From Hyphomicrobiales bacterium (lineage in GTDB: Bacteria; Pseudomonadota; Alphaproteobacteria; Rhizobiales; Beijerinckiaceae): DNA of 64,000 bases. Positions 55,680 to 64,000 of this stretch are shown here, one piece after another. The translations under genes were made by a program, and so were the position numbers. Position 1 is the stretch's first letter; each line of letters begins with the position of its first letter. The DNA lies in the NCBI GenBank assembly GCA_027487245.1, contig JAIYDY010000092.1, positions 1 to 64,000 on the forward strand. Reading direction: 5' to 3'. Below the pieces are notes generated by a model, which saw nothing but the letters and a program-made list of their open reading frames with translations, was not told the DNA's origin and ran no database searches.

Positions 55680-55747
55680 CCGGCCGGCACTGCCCGCGAC
55701 ACGCGCAACCCTCGACGAAACGGGGTACCGCTGCTATGTGCGCAGCC

Positions 55748-57550
<1,803 letters not shown>

Positions 57551-57554
57551 CCAG

Positions 57555-57599
57555 CCGGGACGTCACCATTCCTGGAAGCCTTTAACCGGAACGTCACCA
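57555..57599. repeat. 14-base direct repeat before the ABC exporter
   Basis: CCGGGACGTCACCA (57555-57568) and CCGGAACGTCACCA (57586-57599) differ in one base and start 31 bases apart, close to three helical turns. They lie in the gap between lepA and the ATPase gene. Confidence 0.55.
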
Positions 57600-57639
57600 G
57601 CGATCCCGCATAACGCCCCTCAGCAACGGGAGCGTTTGA

Positions 57640-58389
57640 ATGAGTGGACATGATGCACTGGTTGTCCGCGGTCTGGTGAAGCGCTTTGGCGGCTTTACGG
57701 CGGTCAACGGGCTTGATCTTGCAGTGCGCCGCGGCGAACTCTACGCATTGCTGGGCCCGAACGGGGCGGGCAAGACCACCTCGCTCAGGATCGTTGCAGG
57801 GCTGCTTTCTCCGGACGCGGGCGAGATCAGCATCTGCGGGATCAACCGCCTGCGGGATCCGGTTGCGGCAAAGCGTGTGGTGGCTTGGCTGCCGGACGAG
57901 CCGATGGTCTACGACAAGCTGACACCTGTGGAGTATCTCGATTTTGTCGCCGGCCTTTGGCAAGTGGAGCCAGCGGCAACGAAGCGCCGCCGCGAGGCCC
58001 TGCTGGAGACCCTTGACCTGACCCGGGTGGCCGACCAGCGCTGCGAGGGCTTTTCGAAAGGCATGCGCCAGAAGGTGGCTCTTGCCGGTGCGCTGATCCA
58101 CGAACCCGAGTTGCTGATCCTCGACGAACCGCTGACAGGCCTCGACGCGTCGATGGCGCGCCATGTCAAGGAACTGCTTCAGGCGCGCGTCGCAACCGGC
58201 GTGACGGTGATCCTCACCACCCATATCCTTGAGGTGGCTGAACGGCTCAGTGACCGCATCGGCATTATCCGCAACGGCAGGCTGGTATGCGAGGGCACCA
58301 TGGCCGAGCTGCGCGATGGTGGCGCGTCGCAGGGTTCGACCCTCGAGGATGTCTTCCTTGATGTCGTCGCGCGCGAAGAGGCCGCCTGA
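57640..58389 (+). CDS. ABC exporter ATP-binding protein
   Basis: 249-residue ATPase with Walker A GPNGAGKT, signature FSKGMRQKVALAGAL (LSxGQ altered to FSKGM, usual in ABC-2 exporters), and Walker B LLILDEPLTGLD. It begins MSGHDALVVRGLVKRFGG. It ends one base before the permease gene. The pair looks like an ABC-2 type exporter with an unknown cargo. Confidence 0.9.
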   Translation: MSGHDALVVRGLVKRFGGFTAVNGLDLAVRRGELYALLGPNGAGKTTSLRIVAGLLSPDAGEISICGINRLRDPVAAKRVVAWLPDEPMVYDKLTPVEYLDFVAGLWQVEPAATKRRREALLETLDLTRVADQRCEGFSKGMRQKVALAGALIHEPELLILDEPLTGLDASMARHVKELLQARVATGVTVILTTHILEVAERLSDRIGIIRNGRLVCEGTMAELRDGGASQGSTLEDVFLDVVAREEAA

Positions 58390-58390
58390 G

Positions 58391-59923
58391 ATGAAGGCCC
58401 TCGTGTCAGGTGCAACCCGCGCCGTACTGGCGCATGAAGCCCGCCTGTCCCTGCGCGGGGTTGCCGACATGGCAGGCCCGAAGACGGCCATGCGTCCCTG
58501 GCGCATCGCGGGCGTTCTGGCTGTGGTCAGCACCATCATTTTTGGCGTGTCGCATCTTTTGCTGATGACGGCCGGCCAACTCGACCCTGCCGATCCGCGC
58601 GTCCAGATCACGCTGACGATCAATCTCGCCTTCCTGTTTGTCCTCATGATTTCGGCCGCGCTCGATTCCGCTGCCTACGCGCTGTACGCGCGAGGCGACT
58701 ATGACCTGATGTTTTCCGCGCCCCTGCCTCCGCAAACGGTGCTGCTGGTCAGGGCTCTCAATGTCTTCGGCTTCACGCTTGCAAAGGCTGGCCTTTATGG
58801 CGCGCCGATGCTGATCCTGCTCGCCGTGCAGCGGGGAGCGCATTGGTTGGCTGGCCTGCCCTTGATCCTGGCGCTTGCGCTCAGTGCAACGGCCATCGCC
58901 ATTGGGCTGGCCATGGGCATGGTTCGCCTCATCGGCATCCGGAGCACGCGCGTTGCGGCGCAGGTGGCTGCAGCACTGGCCGGGCTGCTGGTGCTCGTGA
59001 TGGTGCAGTGGGAGGCCATTTTCGGGCCGGGGCCAAAGGATGCCCTGGTCGCCGACTACATCGCCAACCCACAGTCCCTCGGTTGGCAACTAGCGACCTT
59101 GCCCGCCCGCGCCATGACGGGCGATGGTGTGGCCTTGGGTGGGGTCGTTGCCTGCGCGGTGTTGATGGCAGTGCTGATGTTCGTCGGCCTTGCCGAGAGC
59201 TTTGTGCGAAACGCGGTCCTTGCGGCAGGATCGGCAGCCACGGCTCCCGTCCGTGCCCGGCGCAGTCGCGCATCGTTCGGAGCATCGCCCATGGCAGCGC
59301 TGATGCTCAAGGAACGGCGTGTGATCCTGCGTGATCCGTGGCTCCTGTCGCAGATCCTGATGCAGTGCATCTTTCTGATCCCGGTCGCCGCCGTGACGGT
59401 CTATCGGGTCGCGAGCGGGGCTGACGATGCGTCGGCGCTCGTGCCTGTCCTGATCGTTCTGTGTGGCCAGATTGCCGGAGGACTGACCTGGATCGCACTG
59501 TCGGCGGACGAAGCATCCGAACTTGCCCTGACCGCGCCGATGGATCCCCGCCTGCGCGCCCGCGCCCGCATCGGTGCCATATCCTGGCTTGCCGTCATGT
59601 TCGCGGCACCGCCTTTGATGCTCTTGCTGGTGTTTGATGCCTGGGCTGGGCTGGTCAGCCTGCTCGGTGTTGCGTGCGCGATCATCTGCGGCATCTTGGT
59701 CAACATCTGGCATCAGCCCAGACTGGCGAGGACAGGCATGATCAGGCGGCGCATGAAGAGCCCCATCTCGGTGACGTTGATGGAGCTTCTGGCCTTGATG
59801 ATGGTCGCGGTCGCGCTCTGGCCCTTGCTCGCCGGAGATTACCTGGCCGCGATGCTCGGCGCGCTCTTGGCTGCAGCCACGATGGCGGTGCTGTATGCAG
59901 CGCGCCCGCGCGTGCCTGCCTGA
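58391..59923 (+). CDS. ABC-2 type exporter permease
   Basis: Inner-membrane protein of 510 residues with about 12 hydrophobic segments in two halves, the second starting near LMLKERRVILRDPWLL, a stretch typical of long ABC-2 permeases. The ATG at 58391 lies one base after the ATPase stop, so they are translated together. Substrate unknown. It converges on the L,D-transpeptidase with an 18-base gap containing a T-run. Confidence 0.85.
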   Translation: MKALVSGATRAVLAHEARLSLRGVADMAGPKTAMRPWRIAGVLAVVSTIIFGVSHLLLMTAGQLDPADPRVQITLTINLAFLFVLMISAALDSAAYALYARGDYDLMFSAPLPPQTVLLVRALNVFGFTLAKAGLYGAPMLILLAVQRGAHWLAGLPLILALALSATAIAIGLAMGMVRLIGIRSTRVAAQVAAALAGLLVLVMVQWEAIFGPGPKDALVADYIANPQSLGWQLATLPARAMTGDGVALGGVVACAVLMAVLMFVGLAESFVRNAVLAAGSAATAPVRARRSRASFGASPMAALMLKERRVILRDPWLLSQILMQCIFLIPVAAVTVYRVASGADDASALVPVLIVLCGQIAGGLTWIALSADEASELALTAPMDPRLRARARIGAISWLAVMFAAPPLMLLLVFDAWAGLVSLLGVACAIICGILVNIWHQPRLARTGMIRRRMKSPISVTLMELLALMMVAVALWPLLAGDYLAAMLGALLAAATMAVLYAARPRVPA

Positions 59924-59941
59924 CGATCTCTTTTTGACGGC

Positions 59942-61378
59942 TCAGCGCCCGAGGGCCACGGGCGTCGCGCCGGGCGGCGGGGCAGGAAGTGGCTGCGGCA
60001 TGTAGCGCACGGGCTGTGGAGGGGCGGGCCGGGACGGTGGTGCCGGCACGACGGCGGGCTTCATGGCTGTCGGGGTCACAGGTGCTGGCTTGCGCGGGCT
60101 GATCGTTGAGGTCACCAGCCCTTCAGGCGTGTCGAGGCCATAGATGTCATCGCGGAAATGGATCATGCCATCGCCCGCGGCCCAGCCGGTGAGATAGACC
60201 CACGCGATGGGGACCGAGCGGCTGAGCCTGATATCCTTGCGCTCGCCGATGACCAGAGCAGCGTCGATCTTGGTCTGGTCCCAATCGCTGCCCTTGAGCA
60301 ACCAGAGCGCCAGATCCTTGACACCGTCGACGCGGGCGCAGCCCGAGGAGTTGAAGCGCACGTCGTTGCGGAACAACTCCTTCTTCGGCGTGTCATGCAT
60401 GAACACGGCATGGCTGTTGGGCATGTCGATCCGGATCGTGCCCAGGGAGTTGGTCGGGCCGGGATCCTGGCGCACGAAGAAGTTCGGGTTGCGAGGTGTC
60501 TTCCAGTCGATGGTCTTTGGGTCGACTTCCTGATTGCCGGCACCGATCACGCGCATGTTGTGTTTGGCCAGCCAGGTCGGGTCCTTGGCCATCTGCGGCA
60601 TGATGTCGGCCTTGATGATCGACATCGGCACGGTCCATGTCGGATTGAGGTTGACCGCGGTGATGCGCGTGGCCAGCACTGGCGAAGGCCGGTCGGGCCG
60701 CCCGACGATGGCCACATGGCGGCGCTCGACGACGCCATTGTCGATGGCCTCGACCTGCGCGCCGGGAATGTTGACGACGACATAGCGGCTCGTGAAGGCA
60801 AACGCGTTGCCTTCAAGCCGGTGGATCGAGGCCCGTAACTGGTTGAGACGCACATCGACCGGCACATTCAGTGCCCGCGTGGTCAACCGCCCGACCGAGC
60901 CGGTCTGCGACAGGCCGTGGCGCACCTGAAAGCGCTTCAGCGCATCTTCGGTGGCCTTGTCGAACAGGTCGCCGCCAGCAGCGTCCGGGTCAAGATCGCC
61001 GGTCAGGATCAGGCGCACCTTGAGCTGCTCGACATTACCCCCGCGCGATCCGGCCTTCAGTCCGGCAATCTGCGGCGGCAACATCGGCCAACCACCTCCT
61101 GCCGCCAGTTCCTCGTAGAAGGCGAGCGCAGCGCGCGTATGCTCCAGCGTATGCGGGCCATAGAGCGGATGGGTGTGCTGCGGCTGGGCGGCGCGCGCCT
61201 CGTCGAGCACGGACTGCGCCGAAGACTGTGGATTGTCCAGCTGGCTGCGGGGACGATCAGCGCTGCCGTCCGTGGGACGTGCGGAGATGGCGGGATTGGC
61301 GAGCCCTGCCTCCGAACTCAACAGCAAAGCGGCCAGGCCTGCCGCCATGGGAGCCAGATTGAGGCGCCGGGTACGCAT
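59942..61378 (-). CDS. YcbB-like L,D-transpeptidase
   Basis: Periplasmic peptidoglycan crosslinking enzyme of 478 residues. A signal peptide (1-27) is followed by a linker, a peptidoglycan-binding domain 1 (GNVEQLKVRLILTGDL, ALKRFQVRHGL), and a YkuD domain with HDTPKK and the catalytic SSGCARV. A proline-rich tail (PAPPSRPAPPQP, PLPAPPPG) closes the chain. AGGAG nine bases upstream sets the start at 61378. It is the second L,D-transpeptidase in the window. Confidence 0.92.
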   Translation of the reverse strand: MRTRRLNLAPMAAGLAALLLSSEAGLANPAISARPTDGSADRPRSQLDNPQSSAQSVLDEARAAQPQHTHPLYGPHTLEHTRAALAFYEELAAGGGWPMLPPQIAGLKAGSRGGNVEQLKVRLILTGDLDPDAAGGDLFDKATEDALKRFQVRHGLSQTGSVGRLTTRALNVPVDVRLNQLRASIHRLEGNAFAFTSRYVVVNIPGAQVEAIDNGVVERRHVAIVGRPDRPSPVLATRITAVNLNPTWTVPMSIIKADIMPQMAKDPTWLAKHNMRVIGAGNQEVDPKTIDWKTPRNPNFFVRQDPGPTNSLGTIRIDMPNSHAVFMHDTPKKELFRNDVRFNSSGCARVDGVKDLALWLLKGSDWDQTKIDAALVIGERKDIRLSRSVPIAWVYLTGWAAGDGMIHFRDDIYGLDTPEGLVTSTISPRKPAPVTPTAMKPAVVPAPPSRPAPPQPVRYMPQPLPAPPPGATPVALGR

Positions 61379-61493
61379 ACGCACGATCTCCTGCCGGCAC
61401 AGCACCGGAACAGACGATCACCCTCCCACAGGTCCGTCTATGGAAGGTTAACCATGCCACATTCGCCAGAGGTCCCCGCTCCGGTCTGCCGTC

Positions 61494-62168
61494 TCAGCGG
61501 ATGAACGGGTTGCCGGCTCGTTCGGCGCCGATGGTCGAGGCTGGACCATGGCCGGGCAGGAAGGTCACATCATCCGGCAACGTCATCAGCCTGGCCTTGA
61601 TCGAGCGGATGAACAGGGCATGGTCGCCATAGGGGAAGTCGGTCCGCCCGATCGAACCCTGGAACAGCGTGTCGCCTGCGAGCATGAAACGCGACGGCTC
61701 GTGATAGAACACCACCGAGCCGGGCGAATGGCCAGGCACATGGCGGATTTCGAAGTCAAGCTCGCCCAGCGCGACATGGTCGCCATCCGCCAGGTGCCGG
61801 TCGGGCACGACGGGACGCAAGCCCTGCATGCCGAATTGCAGTCCTGATTCGGCCAGGCTGTCGAGGATGAACTGGTCGGCCTTGTGGGGTCCGATCACCG
61901 GAAGCTGAAGTGTCTCGGCCAGTTCCGCCGCGCCGCCGGCATGGTCGACATGGCCATGGGTCAGCCAGATTGCCACCGGCGTGACGCCGAGCTTCTTCAC
62001 GGCATCGAGCAGCCGAGGCAGGTCGCCACCCGGATCAACCACCGCAGCCTGCTGCGTGGCCGTGCACCACACGATCGAGGCATTCTGCTGGAACGGCGTG
62101 ACCGGAACGACCGCGACCTTGATCGCGGGCTCAGGTTGGTTCGAATCCGTTTGGGCGGCATCAGACAT
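61494..62168 (-). CDS. MBL-fold hydrolase (YcbL / glyoxalase II type)
   Basis: 224-residue cytoplasmic hydrolase with the full zinc motif THGHVDHAGG, a later HVPGHSPGSV, the LAGDTLF aspartate and LPGHGP. YcbL-type proteins have thioester-hydrolase (type II glyoxalase) activity. It follows rdgB on the same strand with a 15-base gap and may share its transcript. Confidence 0.9.
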   Translation of the reverse strand: MSDAAQTDSNQPEPAIKVAVVPVTPFQQNASIVWCTATQQAAVVDPGGDLPRLLDAVKKLGVTPVAIWLTHGHVDHAGGAAELAETLQLPVIGPHKADQFILDSLAESGLQFGMQGLRPVVPDRHLADGDHVALGELDFEIRHVPGHSPGSVVFYHEPSRFMLAGDTLFQGSIGRTDFPYGDHALFIRSIKARLMTLPDDVTFLPGHGPASTIGAERAGNPFIR

Positions 62169-62183
62169 GGCATCGAGCTCCAG

Positions 62184-62861
62184 CTATGGTTTCTTCAGGC
62201 AGCCCGCTGCAAGCAGATGAAAGGCGCGGGCGCGGTGCGAAAGGCCCATGCTGCCATCGGCGGGAATGCCGTGCTTCTCATCCGCGCTCATCTCACCAAA
62301 GCTGCGGCTGTGCCCGTCAGGCTGGAACATCGGGTCATAGCCAAACCCGGCGCTGCCGCGCGGCGGCCAGATGCAGGTTCCGTGCACACGGCCCTCGAAC
62401 AGGTCCTCGTGCCCATCGGGCCAGGCCAGCACCAGCGCCGAGACGAAGTGCGCCCGCCATCTTTCGCGCGGCACATGGCGCTTGCCGAGTTCGCTGACCA
62501 CGCGGGCCATGGCGGCCAGAAAATCACGCGGCTGCCCTGCCCAGTCTGCCGTGAACAGGCCAGGCGCGCCGTCGAGCGCATCGACGCACAGGCCGGAATC
62601 ATCGGCGAGCGCCGGGAATCCGGTCGCCTTCGCGGCGGCATGGGCCTTCAGGGCGGCGTTCTCCGAGAACATCCAGCCGGTCTCGGCGGGTTCCGGCAGG
62701 CCCAGTTCGCCGGCAGAGACGGTCTCGATGCCGTAGGGCCGCAGGAGTTCGGTCATCTCCTTGAGCTTGCCGCCATTGTGCGTGGCAATGACCAGCTTGC
62801 CGGTCACCGGACGGGGAGGCCCTGTCCGCTCGTGCCCGCTGCTCGCGTCCTGCCCGCTCAT
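62184..62861 (-). CDS. rdgB: dITP/XTP pyrophosphatase (RdgB/HAM1)
   Basis: Removes deaminated purine nucleotides such as dITP. It has 225 residues with [42 protein letters not shown] and GFGYDPMF. The ATG overlaps the rph stop by ATGA. rph-rdgB is a common alphaproteobacterial pair. An N-terminal lead of 21 residues ([19 protein letters not shown]) is longer than in E. coli. Confidence 0.95.
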   Translation of the reverse strand: MSGQDASSGHERTGPPRPVTGKLVIATHNGGKLKEMTELLRPYGIETVSAGELGLPEPAETGWMFSENAALKAHAAAKATGFPALADDSGLCVDALDGAPGLFTADWAGQPRDFLAAMARVVSELGKRHVPRERWRAHFVSALVLAWPDGHEDLFEGRVHGTCIWPPRGSAGFGYDPMFQPDGHSRSFGEMSADEKHGIPADGSMGLSHRARAFHLLAAGCLKKP

Positions 62862-63577
62862 CCCGCGATCACCGTTTTCTGCATCGCCACGAGGTCCGAG
62901 ATGCCGGCGCGGGCCAGCGCCATCATGGCGGCCAGCTGCTCCTCGCTGAACGGCTCGCCTTCGGCCGTGCCCTGCACCTCGACGATGCCGCCCTTGCCGG
63001 TCATCACGAAGTTGGCGTCGGTCTGCGCGCCGGAATCCTCGATGTAATCGAGGTCGAGTACGGGCTGGCCGGCCACGATCCCGCAGGAGATTGCGGCCAC
63101 GTGATCCTTCAGGGGCTGGCGACCCTGCAGCATGGCCCGGCCCTCCATCCACTTGAGCGCATCATGCAGGGCAATCCAGGCTCCGGTGATCGAGGCCGTG
63201 CGCGTGCCGCCATCCGCTTGCAGCACATCGCAATCGACGGTGATCTGGCGCTCGCCGAGCGCGCCGAGATCGACAACGGCGCGCAAGGAACGTCCGATCA
63301 GGCGCTGGATTTCCTGCGTCCGGCCCGAAGGCTTGCCAGTGGTGGATTCGCGGCGGGTGCGCTCCAGCGTGGCGCGCGGCAGCATGGCGTATTCGGCGGT
63401 CACCCAGCCCTTGCCGGTGCCGCGCAGCCATGGCGGTCCCTTCTCCTCGACCGTTGCGGCACAGAGCACGCGGGTCTCGCCAAAGGTCACGAGGCACGAG
63501 CCTTCTGCATAGCGCACCACGCCGCGTTCAAGCGTCACGGGGCGCATCTGGGTCGGAAGGCGTTTGGAGGGGCGCAT
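62858..63577 (-). CDS. rph: Ribonuclease PH
   Basis: Phosphorolytic exonuclease that trims tRNA 3' ends. It has 239 residues: [14 protein letters not shown] start, [58 protein letters not shown] (read in two parts) and the end [15 protein letters not shown] six bases before the ATG at 63577 sets the start. Confidence 0.96.
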   Translation of the reverse strand: MRPSKRLPTQMRPVTLERGVVRYAEGSCLVTFGETRVLCAATVEEKGPPWLRGTGKGWVTAEYAMLPRATLERTRRESTTGKPSGRTQEIQRLIGRSLRAVVDLGALGERQITVDCDVLQADGGTRTASITGAWIALHDALKWMEGRAMLQGRQPLKDHVAAISCGIVAGQPVLDLDYIEDSGAQTDANFVMTGKGGIVEVQGTAEGEPFSEEQLAAMMALARAGISDLVAMQKTVIAG

Positions 63578-63782
63578 GGAGGCTCCGGAGCGGGGTTGTC
63601 TGAGCCTTGGCTGTTTAGGGATGTCCTTGGCGCGGCGCAAGTTGCCAGCCGCCTGTGTTCCCGAACGATGACTTGCATCAGGGAAATTGATCGGTTCAGG
63701 CGCGGGCCAGCCGTTGACGCAAGCGCACGAAAGACCGATCCATGGGCAGGCAAAAGAACTGGCGCGAGGACAGGGGCACGAC

Positions 63783-64000
63783 ATGGCTTGGCATTCCCAA
63801 ACGTGGAACTGGATCAATGGCGCATGGGTCGAAGGCAATCCCGGCATCATGGGCCCGCGCAGCCATGGCGCCTGGCTCGCTTCGACCGTATTCGACGGCG
63901 GCCGGATCTTTGATGGCGTGATGCCGGACATGGACAGGCATGCGGCGAGGCTCAACCGTTCTGCCGTCGGCCTCGGGCTGAAGCCGACCATGGAGGCTGA
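63783..64000 (+). CDS. Class IV (branched-chain type) aminotransferase, start only
   Basis: The frame runs off the window after 72 residues. The N-terminus ([39 protein letters not shown]) matches fold IV PLP aminotransferases such as branched-chain or D-amino-acid enzymes, but the catalytic lysine is beyond the end. AGGGG upstream of the ATG supports the start. It diverges from rph across a 205-base gap. Confidence 0.85.
   Translation, partial: MAWHSQTWNWINGAWVEGNPGIMGPRSHGAWLASTVFDGGRIFDGVMPDMDRHAARLNRSAVGLGLKPTMEA

Overview
This is 64 kb of a GC-rich bacterial chromosome with dense, short-spaced genes. Several features point to an alphaproteobacterium of the order Hyphomicrobiales (Rhizobiales). 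These are the trpF-trpB-trpA-accD-folC run, the rpsA-sppA-ihfB-lapA run, an ActS/ActR (RegB/RegA) redox two-component pair, MmcB, an AccD without zinc-ribbon cysteines, a TAXI protein with a C-terminal membrane anchor, and PHA-storage genes. The genus cannot be fixed from the sequence alone. No tRNA, rRNA, CRISPR array, integrase, transposase or prophage gene was recognised, so this looks like core chromosome rather than an island.

Layout. 1-2.5 kb: tail of a dipeptide/oligopeptide ABC transporter (permease C, two ATPases) ending at a hairpin terminator shared with a convergent O-antigen-ligase-like protein. 4-9.5 kb: fdhD-mobA (molybdenum cofactor and formate dehydrogenase maturation), a 41-residue membrane peptide, a cysteine-free Mrp ATPase, a TusA-like protein and an L,D-transpeptidase. 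8.2-13.3 kb: folC, accD and the trp genes on the minus strand. 13.4-21.3 kb: a solitary TAXI protein, a small secreted peptide, rpsA, sppA, ihfB, lapA, an ornithine-cyclodeaminase-family reductase, a TPR protein and mmcB. 21.3-25.8 kb: actR/actS, the intracellular PHB depolymerase phaZ and a YgjP-type metallopeptidase.

25.9-29.7 kb: a TPP riboswitch followed by ykoF-ykoE-ykoD-ykoC, a thiamine/HMP uptake system. 30-35.5 kb: a second, complete oligopeptide transporter (oppA-oppB-oppC plus a fused double ATPase), with a long palindromic repeat between oppA and oppB. 35.7-42.8 kb: a YcgN Fe-S-type protein, a single-domain voltage-gated channel with an aspartate-rich filter, cysK, an RNA methyltransferase, a FAD-linked 2-hydroxyacid dehydrogenase and pgi.

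42.8-48.8 kb: a six-gene operon for homogentisate breakdown (hmgA, fumarylacetoacetase, maleylacetoacetate isomerase), an MBL-fold protein with a broken metal motif, and a flavin monooxygenase paired with a 72-residue DUF2783 protein. The last pair resembles the two-component 3-hydroxyphenylacetate 6-hydroxylase (MhaA/MhaB), so the operon could run from 3-hydroxyphenylacetate to fumarate and acetoacetate. 48.8-51.3 kb: valine-degradation genes (isobutyryl-CoA dehydrogenase and 3-hydroxyisobutyrate dehydrogenase) bracketing an unknown membrane protein. 51.4-55.7 kb: a phasin-like protein behind two PhaR-type sites, prmB, an EamA transporter, a tandem-GNAT protein with an XRE-cupin regulator, and a small conserved protein. 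55.7-64 kb: lepA, an ABC exporter, a YcbB-like L,D-transpeptidase, an MBL hydrolase, rdgB, rph, and the start of a branched-chain-type aminotransferase.

Most promising items are the channel with a CavAb-like filter, the MhaAB-hmg operon with its odd MBL protein and upstream palindrome, the phasin promoter with its inverted repeat, the cysteine-free Mrp, and the solitary TAXI protein.
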